This document shows positions 22,562 through 34,388 of a DNA stretch of 64,000 nucleotides, one piece after another. Position 1 is the stretch's first letter. Each line of letters begins with the position of its first letter. The notes beneath the pieces were generated by a model, which ran no database searches, was not told the origin of the DNA, and was given only the letters and a program-made list of their open reading frames with translations. The stretch is from Vespa crabro (lineage: Eukaryota > Arthropoda > Insecta > Hymenoptera > Vespidae): assembly GCF_910589235.1 (NCBI RefSeq), contig NC_060968.1, forward strand, positions 496,001 to 560,000. The letters are read 5' to 3'. Both the position numbers and the translations under genes were made by a program.

Positions 22562-25500
22562 AGAGTGCTTCTCGGAATAATACGACTTTCAGATGTGAAA
22601 CTATTCCGACTAGTCGAGGTAGAGTTACGCGAGTGATTCTCGACCAATTCCGGCTATCCGGTTTGAAAAAATTTCGACTAGTCGAGGAAAAGTTATGCGA
22701 ATGCCTCACGAACTAATGCGGCTGTCGGACTGGGAAACATTTCGACTATTCGGAGAAAGCTATTCGAGTGCCTCTCGATACAAACCACTGTCGGACCTGG
22801 AAATATTTCGACTAAACGGGGAAATATTATGGGAGTGCCTCTCGAACCAATGCGACCGTAGAACTAGGAAATTCTACGCCTAATCGACGAAATTTTATGC
22901 GGGTGCCTCTCGAACCAATGCGGCTGTCGGACTTGGCAGTATTTCGACTATTCGAATGAAAGATATGCGAGTGATTCTCTAACACATCCGGCTATCTGAC
23001 ATGGAAATATCCAGAGTATACGAACAAAAGTTATGTGAGTAACTTGTGAACCAATGCGAGCACCTGACTTGGAAATATCCCGACTAATCAAGGGAGTGTA
23101 ATACGAGTATCTCTTAAGCTAATGCGGCTGACGAACTTGGAAATATTCCGAATAGACTAGGAAACTTATTCGGGGGCCTCTCGAAACAATAAAACTGTCG
23201 GACTTGGAATTATTCAGGCTAGTCGAGGGAAAGTTATGCGAGTGACAAACGTACCAATGCGTCTGTTTGAATTGGAATTTTCCAGAGTATTCGAACGAAA
23301 CTTATGAGAGTAACCAGGGAACCAATGCAACTCTCTGATTTGCAAATATCTCGACTAGTTAAGAAGGATCTATGCGAGTGACTTGTGTATCAAGACGTCT
23401 GTCCTGCTTGGAAATATTCCGACTAGTTGAGAGAAAGTTACGCTAATGCCTCTTGAACCAATGCGACCGCCGTACTTACAAATATTCTAACAAGTCCTGA
23501 TAAAGCTATGTGAGTTCCATTCGGACCAACGCAAGTGTCGGATTTGGAAATACTCAGTCATTTGTGGATGCTATGCGAGTGACATTTAGACCAATGCGAT
23601 TGTCGAGCTTGGAAATATTCCTACTAGTAAAAGGAAAAGTATGCGAGTGCCACTCGAAACATCGCGACAGGCGGACCTGGAACTATTCCGACAAGTCGAG
23701 GGAAAGTTATGTGAGTCTCATCTGAACCAAAGCGACTATCCGGAACGGGAAATATTCCGAGTAGTCGATGGAAAGTTATGCGAGTACCTCTTTAACCAAT
23801 GCAGATTTCTGTAGTAGAAATATTTCGATTAGTCGGAGTAAAGTTATGCGAGTGACACTCCAAACAAAGCTACTGTTGGGCTTGGTAATATTCCTAACAA
23901 TCGAGTGTTAAGTTATCCGAGTGCCTCTCGAACCAATGCGGCTGCCGGATTTGGAAATATTCCGAATAGTCGAAGGAACTTTATGCGTGTGATTCTCCAA
24001 ACAATGCTACTGTTGAGCTTGAAAATATTCCTACTTGTCGAAGGAAAGTAATGCAAGTGCCTCTAGAATCAATGAGACTGTAGGACTTTGAAATATTCCG
24101 AGTGTTCGAGGGCAACTTAAGCTAGTACCACTCTTACAAAAGCGAAAGTCGGACTTGGAACTATTCCAATAAATCGAGGGAAAGTTATGCGAAGTATACT
24201 GGAACTAATTCGACAGTCGGACTTGAAAATATTCCAACTATTCGGAGAATTTTATTCCATTGCCTCTCGAACAAATGAGGCTGTCGGACTAGGAAATATT
24301 CCGGTTAGACGAAAGAAAGTTATGTGAGTTCCTCTCAAACAAATGTGACTATCGGAATTAGTAATATTCCGACTAGTCAAGCGAAAGTTATGCGAGTGCC
24401 ATTCGAAAAATGCGGCTGTCGGACTAGGAAATCTTCCAAATAATGGAGGGCAAGTAATGCGAGTGCATCTCGAACCAAAGTGGCTGTCAGATTTGGAAAT
24501 AAACCAAAGCGACTGTCGAACTTGTAAATACTTCGACTTTCTCGAGGAAATTTATATGATTGCTTTTCGAATCAAAGCGACTGTCATACATGGAAAAATT
24601 CCAACTAGTCGAGGAAAAGTTATGCGATTGCCTCTCGATACAAACCACTGTCGGACCTGGAAATATTTCGACTAGACGAGGGAATATTATGGGAGTGCCT
24701 CTCGAACCAATGTGTCAATCAGACTTAGAATTATTCCGACTACTCGAGTAAAAGTTATGCAAGTGATTTGTGAACCAATGCGACTGTCGGACTTGGAAAT
24801 TTTCCGAGTAGTCGAGGAAGAGTTATGCTGGTTATTTCTGTACCAAAGTGACTGTCGGAATTGGAAATATTCCGAGCAGTCCTAGGAAAGTTATGCGAGT
24901 GGCTGTCGAAATATTGCAGCCAGTGTACTCGGAAATATTCCGTATGTCCGATGGAAATTTATGCGAGAAAATCACAAACCCATACGGCTTGGAAATTTCC
25001 CGAGTATTCGAACGAAACTTATACGAGTAGGTAGTGTAACAATGCGACAGCCTGATTTGTAAATATCCCGACTAGTGGGGGGAGTGACATGTAAGTACCT
25101 CTCGAAACAAAGCAGCTGTCTGACATTGCAATACTATAGCTAATCGAGGGAGTTATACGAGTGACATATGAACCAATGCGATCGTCGGGCAATTAAATAT
25201 TCCGACCAGTCGAGGGAAAAGTATGCGAGTGCCCCTCGAACCTATACTGTTATCGCACTAGGAAATATTTCTTATATGCGAGGGAAAATTATGCAAGGGC
25301 CTATCAAAACATTACGAATGTCGGATGCGGATGTATCCCGACTAGTCAATGGAAATTTATCCGGTTGCCTCTGGAACCAATGCGGCAGTTGGACTTGAAA
25401 ATTTTCCGTCTAGTAAATAGAGAACTACGCGAGTGACTTGTGAATCAATGCGACTGTCAGGCAAGGAAATATTCAGACTAGTCGAGGGAAAGTTATGCGA

Positions 25501-26218
25501 GGGCATATTAAACCAATGTGACTGCCTGACATGGAAAAAATACAAATGCTCCCCGGAAAGTTATAAGAGTGCCTCTCAAACCATTGTAGCTGTCGGAATT
25601 GGAAATATTCCGAGCAGTCGAGGGAAATGTAAGCGAGTGCCTCTTTAACCAATGCGACTGTCGGACCCAGACATATTGCGGCAATACTGAGGAAACTTAT
25701 GAAAGTGCCTCCAGAACTGATGCGAATGGCGGACTTGGAAAAATATCTTCTAGTCGAGAATAAGTTATGCGACTGACTTGTGAACCAATGCGCCTGTCGA
25801 ACTAGGAAAAATTCCGATTAGAAAAGGGAAACTTATGCTAGTTCCTCTTGAAACAATGCGAATGTCAAACTTGGAAATATTCCGACTAGTCGAAGAAAAT
25901 TTATGCAACAGCCTCTCAAAACAGTACAACTGTCATACGTGAAATTATTCCGAATAGACAAAAGAAATTTATACGAGTTCTTCTCGAAACAATGCGATTC
26001 TCGTATATAGTAATATTCAAATTATTCGAGCTAAAGTTATGCGAATGAACTGTGATACACTGAGACTATTGGACGCGGCAATATTCCGCTTAGGCGAGGG
26101 TATGATACGCGAGTGCATTTCAGACAAATGTAACTATCACTTTTGGAAAAAATCCGACTAAACGGGAGAAAATGTTTCGAGTGCCTCTTGCATCAATGCA
26201 ACTGTCGGACGTGGAAGT
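22562..26218 (+). repeat. 68-bp satellite array, block 2c (plus orientation)
   Basis: About 54 monomers in plus orientation. A sub-block near 22755-22850 and another near 24628-24715 are almost the same: both run ATTGCCTCTCGATACAAACC-like sequence into ACTGTCGGACCTGGAAATAT, then GGGAATATTATGGGAGTGCC. They point to a local higher-order duplication about 1.87 kb apart. The block stops inside the GGAAATATTCC part of a monomer (GGAAGTAT), where microsatellite begins. Confidence 0.95.
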
Positions 26219-27406
26219 ATATATATAACGATAAGAATAACGCTAATAATAAGAGTAATAATAATAATTATATCAAAGATACTAACGATAATAACGATAA
26301 TAACAATAATAACGATAATAATAAAAATAGCGGTAATAACGGTTATAAATATATTAACGATTATAACGATAACACCTATAAAAAGATAACAACGATAATA
26401 ACAATAATAACCTTAATAACGTTAATAACAATAATAATAATAATAATTATTTATATAGATATTTTAATATCGATAATAATAAAAATAACGATAATAATGA
26501 TAATAACGATTATAATGATAAAAACGATAATAATAACAATATTAATAATAATAAAGATAATAACGATTATAATAATAATAATAATAACAGTAATATCGAT
26601 AATAATAATAATAACAATAATAACGGTATTGGCGACAATATCGATAAAGATGATAGCAATAATAATAACGACAATATTAATGATAACGAAAAAACGAAAA
26701 TAATGATAATAATAGTTATAATAATAACAATAATAACGATAATAAGGATACTAACGATCATAAAGATATTAATGACAATCGTAATACTAATAATAACGAT
26801 AATAATAAAATTAAAGATAATTACGATAAAAACGACAACAAAGATAATAACGGTAATATTAAAAATATTAATAATAACGATTATAACGGTAATAACATTA
26901 ATGACGACAATAATAAAAATAATAATAATTAGGGTAAAAACAATATTAATAATATTAATAATATTAATAATATTAATAATAATAATAATATTGATAATAA
27001 TAAAGATAATAATAATTATAATCATAATTACCATATTGATGATAATAACGATAATATTAATAGCAACAACGATAGAGATAATAACAATAATAACGATACA
27101 TGCGATAATAACAATAATAATAATAATAATAATATTAATGAATGTTTTAATAAAAATAACGATAATAACGATAATAACTATAATAACTGTAATAACGATA
27201 CTAATGTTAATATCCATAATAGTAACGACAATAATAATAATAACGATAAAAGAGAAAATAATGATAAGAATAAAGAAAGTAATAATAATAATAAGAATAA
27301 CGATTATATCGATAATAGTAATAATTACGATAATAACGATAATATCGATTGTAACGATAATAAGGATAATAAAGATAACGATAAAAACGATAATAACCAT
27401 AATAAA

Positions 27407-27444
<38 letters not shown>

Positions 27445-28378
27445 TAATAATAATAATAATAATAGTAATAATAATAATTATAACGATAATACCGATAATA
27501 ATGATAATAACCATAATAACGATAAAAACGATATTAATTATGATATTTATAATAATAATGATAATAACGATAATAAAGACAATAATAACGAAGATACCGA
27601 TCATAAAGATTATAACCATAACAATGATAATAACGATAATAGTAATAATAATTTTAATAACGATAATAATAATAATAACAATAATGATAATAACGATAAT
27701 AATAATAATAACTATTATAAGGATAATAAAAAGAAAGACGATTATAACGATAATAACGATACTAACAATTATAATAATAATATCGCTAATAATAATAACT
27801 ATTACGATAATAACGATATTTATAATAATAATAATAATAATAATAAAGATTATAAAGTTAACAATAATAAGAACTGTAATATCGATAATAATGATAATAA
27901 TGATAATTTTAAGAGCGATAATAATGGAATTAGCCATAATAACGGTAATAATAACAATACCAAAAATAATTATAAATAGATAATAATGATAAAAATAACG
28001 AAAATAATTATAATAATAATAATAATAATAATAACGATAATATCGAAAATAATAATAGCTATAATAACGGTAATGGCGATAATATCGATAATGACGACAA
28101 TAATAATAATAATAACTATAATAATAATAATAACGAAAATATTAATAATAGCGATATAAACAATAATAATAGTAATAATTACGATAAAAATAGTAATAAT
28201 AATAGCAATAATAAAGACAATAATAATTATAAAGATAATTACGATAATACCGGTAATAAAGATAATAAGAATAGTAATGATAATAATAATAATAACGATA
28301 ATAACGATACAACAATAAACACTGTAATAACGTTAATAACGATAATAACAATGATAGTAATAAAAATAAAGATCATAA
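26219..28378. repeat. AT-rich microsatellite (ATAACGATA-type), 2.16 kb
   Basis: This is an imperfect array of triplets AAT, AAC and GAT, most often read as GATAATAACGATAATAAC. Substitutions rather than indels dominate, so the three-base register is kept for more than a kilobase. Because of that register, apparent open frames of 426 codons (+) and 456 codons (-) arise, made almost only of Ile, Val, Thr and similar residues. These are not genes. The block abuts satellite on the left and the poly(A) end of the minus-strand element B1 on the right. Confidence 0.95.
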
Positions 28379-28653
28379 TTTTTTTTATGGTCTGAGAATG
28401 CCAAACTTTACGCACTAACCCAGGGACCCTAGAGGAACTCTTTACCATTTGAGTCCCCCGTTAAAGTCCCTGGAGTGTCGGGCTCACAGTTGGAATAGGC
28501 ACTACCGACTCATATCCATCCTAGTGGCATATCATCTCGGCACCGTCACGTGATATTACTTCGGGATGGCGCCACTTCATCATGTCCCATTAATTAGGAC
28601 TCCCACAATTTGACTCTACGTGGCAGGCACCTGGTGCAACGTTGGTGGCACGT
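28379..28653 (-). other. 3' UTR and A8 tail of R1-like element B1
   Basis: This lies between the last readable ORF2 residues and the microsatellite. On the minus strand the element ends in A8 (plus-strand T-run at 28379-28386) and then runs into TTATGATC and microsatellite. A perfect 8-bp inverted repeat (28420-28427 with 28466-28473) encloses a second, bulged stem (GGAACTC/GAGTCC). The result is a two-tier hairpin about 40 bases from the 3' end, where a reverse transcriptase recognition structure would be expected. No other copy in the window retains this end. Confidence 0.5.
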
Positions 28654-29045
28654 CTATGGGCCGCCTATCTCATTCTTCTTTTTACGTAAGATTGCCCTCA
28701 TGTAGAAGGCAACCCTGTTCCACTCCTTCTGCCCTTGCAGCATTTTCTCGACAATGTTGTCTGGCGAGATGTCTCCGAGCTCCTGCTCCAAGGCAAATCG
28801 TTCAGCGCTCCACCGTGCACATATGAAGACCGTGTGGTGGGCGTCGTCGATGGTTGTCGCAATAGGGGCATTTGCCTTCTGCAACCTTCCTCATTTTTGC
28901 GAGGGAGAAGCAAAACAGACCACGCCCTGTCGAAAATTGGGTGAGGTAGAAGTCGACCTCCCCCGCCTCTCGGTTTAGACAGCTGTCTAGCCGAATGAAA
29001 AGTCGGGCCGACCATCTGCCCCTAGGCACTCGTCCCTACCTGCAT
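28654..29045 (-). pseudogene. R1-like element B1: ORF2 C-terminal Cys/His region
   Basis: On the minus strand, RGRWSARLFIRLDSCLNREA, GEVDFYLTQFSTGRGLF and KMRKVAEGKCPYCDN run from about 29025 to 28815. A frameshift leads to IDDAHHTVFICARW and ALEQELGDISPDNIVEKMLQ, ending near 28660. Together CPYC, His-His and FIC form the C-terminal zinc finger of R1-group ORF2. The region continues the RT frame after another frameshift at about 29048. Length and order fit the family, and the copy is inactive because of the two shifts. Confidence 0.8.
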
Positions 29046-29047
29046 TG

Positions 29048-30028
29048 TCAGGTCTCGATGCTGTTACATCTGGCGAGCCTTGATGCCTCTTCATTTCCCA
29101 GAACGGGCTTCTGTTGGTGGGCGAATTGTCTCTCCTGGTCTAGTAGATCGCTCGGGATTACCCCCGCAACCACTAGCACCACGGGCTCAGAGACCGTGCG
29201 GTAGGAGTACGCGATTCGGAGATCGCCCCTCCCCTGTACCGCCGTTATGCGCTTGCGGTATTTCTCGTATCGCAGCGTTTCGGCCCAGACTTCCGCGCCA
29301 TACAGCATCACTTCTTCGGCAGCGCGCTTCAGTAGTCGCCTCATGCACGATTGGGGACCGTTGACGTTGGTCATGAGTGTGCCAAGCGAGGCAACTACTT
29401 TTGCCGCCTTGTCAGCTGCCCTAATTACGTGCTGTCCGAAATTGAGCTTGTTGTCGAGCATTGTACCTAAGTATTTGACAGCCGACTTAGTTTGGACCGC
29501 CACGTCTCCTACGGTGAAGCTGCGCAAGGTGTTGATGCGCTTCTTCGTATGTAGCACGATCTCTGTCTTCTGGGCTGCTAGAGATAGCCCGTGGTCTTTC
29601 ATCCAGGAGATGATTTTACGCATGACCTGGTTGAGCAGCCGCTGTGCCCCCTCCATGTCTCTTGCAGTTATGACATCTGCAATGTCATCTGCGTACCCAA
29701 TCAAGAAAGTACCTTTAGGGACTATCATTCGTAGGATACCATTGTAGAAAATATTCCAAATATCCGGTCCCAGTATGAAGCCTTCGGCTGCCCCCGATGT
29801 CATCTCCAAGCTTCTCGGAACATCGCCTGTATTATATTTTAGGAAGCGCTCATTCAGGTAGTCCCCGAATATTCGGAGTCGGTACTCAGGAACTCTGAAA
29901 TTAAGTTTGAACACTTTCATTGCCAAGTCCCACCTGACGGTGTTAAAGGAATTTCTCACATCTAAGGTGGCCAGCAGACACAAATGGCGATTCCCGCGTT
30001 CCGTCATTTTAGCGGCCATGACAACCAC
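29048..30028 (-). pseudogene. R1-like element B1: reverse transcriptase domain
   Basis: This 326-residue open frame is the best-preserved coding sequence in the window. RT motif A is LATLDVRNSFNTVRWD (residues 19-34), motif B is AAEGFILGPDIWN (80-92), and motif C is YADD (112-115). Motif D is WMKDHGLSLAAQKTEIV and motif E is VKYLGTMLD. All catalytic aspartates are present. The motif B Gln-Gly-Ser has changed to Ala-Glu-Gly. In the family this enzyme reverse-transcribes element RNA at the nicked target. The upstream RT part lies in a different frame (30441-30004) and the C-terminus is shifted after 29048. Copy B2 breaks off in this domain after FLKY. Confidence 0.9.
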
Positions 30029-30808
30029 TTGGACTGCATGATTGGTGGAGAGGCCGGATCAAAATCCATATTGGCGGGCATCAATATAGCCCGCTGCCTT
30101 ACAGCCGCGTGCATCCGTGGCCTAAGCAGGTTCTCCAAGAGCTTGCCAGCCGTATCGTGTATATATATAGGTTTGTATGATAAAGCGGCATCTGCTGGAC
30201 CTTTGCCCTTGCTTATGAGAATTAGTCTCGCTTTCTTCCACGGGGAGGGGAAGATACCCTCCATGAGGCACATATTATATATGTTTAGCAAGAGATAAGG
30301 ATGACTCTGCGCGACAGTTTTTATCCGATGGAAGGCCCATTGATCCTGGTGCTCTCTTGTTCCGCATGGAAGATGCGGCACCGAGTATCTTCTCCTCCGT
30401 AAACTGTGGCGCTTCCCGGCTGCCAGATGCAGCTGTTCCAATCTCTCTCTTTGGCTGTGAGGGGAGTAGGATATGAACTATGTTCTCCAAAGTCATCGCG
30501 TCCGGATGGATTCCTTGTGTGTTAGTCCCCACCTTGCGATGGACGATCTGGAACCCTAATCTCCACGGATTATAGTCGACATCTAGGCTCATCTCATTCC
30601 AGCACAGTCGTTGACTGTCCTTTATGGTCCTCTTCAGTGATTTTTTGGCCGTTTGATACTCTGCAGCCAAAGGGGCAGCGTCAAGATCGCGTCTCTTCGC
30701 TCGTTGTGCTAACGAGCGAAGCCTTAAGCACTTTTTGCGAAGATCTGCGATCTCGTTCGTCCACCAGTATGCAGGACGCCTCTGCCGTTTCGTTCTCTTC
30801 TTTGGCAC
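30004..30808 (-). pseudogene. R1-like element B1: RT N-terminal motifs and linker
   Basis: The minus frame 30808-30275 contains the linker (RRPAYWWTNEIADLRKKCLR, LAAEYQTAKKSLKRTIKDSQ) and the RT entry FTEEKILGAASSMRNKRAPG. The frame 30441-30004 continues with LLLNIYNMCLMEGIF, PWKKARLILISKGKG and YKPIYIHDTAGKLLENLL, the first RT motifs. The same residues are found in copy B2 (44111-44912) with about three quarters identity by eye. Overlapping frames show one frameshift near 30300. Confidence 0.85.
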
Positions 30809-31480
30809 TGCTATAGCGCAAGCCTTCCTCTTCTATTTTGACATGGGCAAGGCGTTGCTGTCTCGTGTTGGGGTTCGTCATTCTAACTTCGAGTTTCCCA
30901 CGTAGTCTGGCAGGGTCCATTTTAGGGCCTACTCGACTTTTATCACTGATGTGCAGCAAGCGCAATCCCGTATCTCCAGCGTAGCTCTGGGGACCAATTT
31001 TGTGATGATGCTTGTGTCTCCTTCTTCTTTCCTCAGGATTTCTGCGAATGACTCCCTGATCTCCGCAGTGGTCTCCTTGAGTTCGAGGAGAACCCCTCCC
31101 GTTCTGTTCTGCCGGAACTATCTAATGACTACCCCTGCAGCGCTGGTCATGTTGCGCTGGTGGATGGATACGACTACGTCTGCGTTAGTTTTACCTTGCG
31201 CAGGTTTCAGGAGGATTGCGTCCGGCATCGTTCTCTTTCTCGGCCTTTCCTCCGATTTGCTCGGCTTCCATTTCTCCTTCCGTGGGGTTTCGTCGCCTTC
31301 TTCATTAGCTTTTCTTTTTTTCGCTTATTCTTTACGACCTCCGTCCACTTGAAGGGTTCGGTCGTCGTCGCCTCTTGTCTCGTTCTTTTGAGGCTTTCTT
31401 CAGGGAATAGCGGCGGGCTTGTGGCTACTCTTTTAACTGCGCTAGTATCTGCTACAGAGTTTGCCCATGGTCTCTGAGAA
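30809..31480 (-). pseudogene. R1-like element B1: gag fragment fused to ORF2 linker by deletion
   Basis: On the minus strand the gag residues GKLEVRMTNPNTRQQRLAHV and KIEEE run directly into the ORF2 linker at about 30811-30826. Copy B2 has about 1.1 kb between the same two points (44885-45970), encoding the zinc knuckles and endonuclease. Those are therefore deleted in B1, apparently at a short GCAAGCC/CTTCC similarity. The remaining 30966-31480 is gag in several frames with many basic and acidic residues, and aligns with 46130-46510 of copy B2. Confidence 0.7.
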
Positions 31481-31792
31481 AATCAGTCGAGGATCCTCGA
31501 TCCCTTATTGAACTTTGTTTGAGATTTATATATGAGCTCGAGGCTGTCAATAATTTCCTCCAGTTCTGGGATCCCTTGCTTAATCGCATTGTCTACGTTC
31601 TGCTGTCTAGTCACAGCCGCCCTCATATTGGCAAGGAGGACTTTTGTTTGCACGAATTTCTCTCTCTCTCTCTCCATCTTGTGGTGTCCCCTTCGCATGC
31701 TGGATAGGTGACGTCGAGCCGTAGAGCCGCATGCTCTCAATGACCCTGGCTGCCCTTTGCGACTTTTCCAAGTGGCGTTGATAACTCCTTAA
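31481..31792 (-). pseudogene. R1-like element B1: gag N-terminal region and truncated 5' end
   Basis: The minus frame 31740-31483 includes KMEREREKFVQTKVLLANMR, QQNVDNAIKQGIPELEEIID and SLELIYKSQTKFNKGSRI, which resemble the copy B2 frame 46734-46516 (QTNVNNAFKQGLPELEEIIG). The sequence is predicted to be helical and charged, as is normal for ORF1. An upstream frame reads QRHLEKSQRAARVIESM. The element stops at about 31793, where microsatellite begins, so its 5' end is probably truncated. Confidence 0.7.
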
Positions 31793-32885
31793 TAGTAAGG
31801 ATAATAATATCGACAATAATAAACGAAGTATTAACGATAGTAATGAAGGTTAATAATTACGATAATAATGAAGACAATAAACAAGATAATAATAACGATA
31901 ATGATAACGATAATTATTCCGATAATAATAACGATAATAAGAACTATGATAAAGATAGATTAATGGTACTAATGAAGTTATTAATAACGTTAATAATAAC
32001 GATAATAATACCCGTAATAATAGAGATAAAATAGCGATAATAATGGCAGTAATAATAACGATAACAATTACTGTTATATTATCAATAATAGTAACGATAA
32101 TAATAAAGAGAATAATAGCGGAACTAACAACGATATTAATAACGGTATTAATATCGATTAGAATAATGATAATAATAATGGAAACATTAAAGGAAATATT
32201 AACGATAATAGTAACGATAATTATTACGATAATAGTAACGTGAAAAATAACGGTAATAATAACGGTAAAAATAATGATAATAATACCGATAATAATAACG
32301 ATAATAATAACGGTAATAATAATGGTAATAATAACGAAAATAAAAAAATAATAATATCGATAATAATATTGATTATAATAACGATAATAATATTACTAAC
32401 AGTAATAGTAATGATAATAATGGCGATAATAATAACGAGGATAATAACGAAAATAGTATTTATAATGATAAAAATAATGATAATAATGATAATAATAACG
32501 ATAATAATAACGATTATAATAAGCATAATAATGAACATAGGAATAACAATAGTAATGACGATAATAATAAAAATATTAATAATGGTAATATTCATATTTC
32601 TAAGAACGGTAATAATAACGGTAATAATTATGGAAATAATAAAAGTAATATCTACGGTAATAATTACGGTAATAATAACGATAATAATAATGATATTAAT
32701 ACCGGTAATAATAACGATAAAAATAAAAATAATAATACCGATAATAATAATAAAAGATAATAATAATTGTACTAATAGCAATAATAATAATGATAATAAA
32801 AACAATAAAAATGAGGATTATAATAGCGGTAATAATAACCGTAATAATAACACTAATAATAACGATATCAATAACGATATCAATA
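31793..32885. repeat. AT-rich microsatellite (GATAATAAC-type), part 1
   Basis: Same type as 26219-28378: AAT, AAC, GAT and GGT triplets, often CGGTAATAATAACGATAATA. With that block it encloses the R1-like element B1, which is consistent with insertion into a pre-existing array. Apparent open frames on both strands are low-complexity and rejected. Confidence 0.95.
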
Positions 32886-34388
32886 ATCATTATAACCATA
32901 ATAATATTCATAATAATCATAATAATCATTAGAATAATCATTATAATCATTTTAAAAATCATAATAAGCAAAATTATGGTAATAATATATAATAATCATA
33001 ATAATTTTCCTGATGTACATACTTATAAGCATATTAACTACAATACTAATAATAATAATCATAACCATTATGGTATTCACGAAAGCCATAAAAAGCATAA
33101 TAATAAACATAATAATCATAATAATAATCATAATATCCATGAAAATAATGATAATACTTAAAATAATAATAATAATAATAATCTTAATAATCATAATATT
33201 GATCATAATAATCATGATAATAATAGTAATATCCATAACAATCACATTAATAATCATAATAAACATTATAAAGATCGTAATAAGCATAATAATCGTCATA
33301 ATAATCATAATAATCTTAGTAATCAAAATAATCATAATATTAATCACAATAATCATAATAATAATCACAATAATAGCTATAATAGTCATAATAACCATAA
33401 TAATAATAATAGTAATCATAGTAACAAATCTAATAACCATAATACTCATTTTAATTATCATAAATATCATAGTAATCATAATAGTAATCAAAATGATCAT
33501 TATAATAATTATAATAATCGTAATAATAGTAATAATAATAACCATAATCATAATAATAATAATCATAATAATATTCATATTAAGCATAATAATCATAATA
33601 ATTATAATAATTACAATAGTAATCATAATAATCGTAATCATATTCATAAAAAAAATAATAATATTCATAATGTTCTTAATAATTAAAATAAAACTGATAA
33701 TTATGCAAATAATAATCATAATCATAATCATAATAAGCATATTATTAATAATATAACCATAATAAATATAATAATAATAATTATAAAAATAATAATCATA
33801 ATACACATAATAATAAGAAGAATAATCATTATGCGCAAAATAAAACTAATAATAATCAAATGATCATAATAATATTTACAATAATGGTAATAATCACGAC
33901 AATCATAATATGTATCATAATAAATAAATTGTCCAGAATAATCCAAACTAGAATAATAATAGTCATAAATATTATAATAAACACAATAATAATCATAATT
34001 ACCATCAAAATAACCATAAAAATCATAGTAATGTTTAAAAAATCTTAATAATTATAATAATCATAATAATGTTTAAAAAATCAAAATTATTATTATAAAA
34101 ATAAAATAACAATAATAATCATAATAATCATAGTCATATTAATAATGATCCTAATAATAATAATAATGATTTTAATAAGCGTAATAATACAGATAATAAC
34201 TATAATAATAATACTAATAATAATCAGTGTAACCATAATAATCATAGTAATATTCATAATAAACATAAAATTCAGAATAATATTCACATTAATATTCATA
34301 ATAATCATAATAATAACCGTAATTACCATAATAATAACCATAACAATCATAGTAATGAATATAAAATCCATAATAATTATAATATTGG
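32886..34388. repeat. AT-rich microsatellite (AATAATCAT-type), part 2
   Basis: Near 32880-32900 the repeat changes from CG-containing AACGAT units to AATCAT units (AATAATCATAATAATCATAA), and CG dinucleotides become rare. The array stays in triplet register. It ends at AATATTGG, where a 68-bp satellite monomer resumes at ACGGTCGGATTTAGAAAT. Confidence 0.95.

Noticed and set aside
26567..27983. Open frames of 426 and 456 codons in the microsatellite
   Set aside because: They consist of Ile, Val, Thr, Asn and similar residues produced by AAT/AAC/GAT triplets. Both strands are open at the same place and there is no domain, so they are by-products of the repeat.
28239..28448. Minus open frame running from B1 3' UTR into the microsatellite
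   Set aside because: Mostly a repeat by-product. It starts in non-coding 3' UTR sequence.
29080..29747. Plus-strand frames of 94 and 166 codons opposite the B1 RT
   Set aside because: They are shadows of the minus-strand RT, which carries all catalytic motifs.
32224..33806. Several 200-280-codon open frames in the second microsatellite
   Set aside because: Same reason as above: low complexity, on both strands, in register with the triplet repeat.
26219..34388. Telomeric repeat array
   Set aside because: The units (ATAACG, AATCAT) are not TTAGG, TCAGG or TTAGGG, and vary too much.
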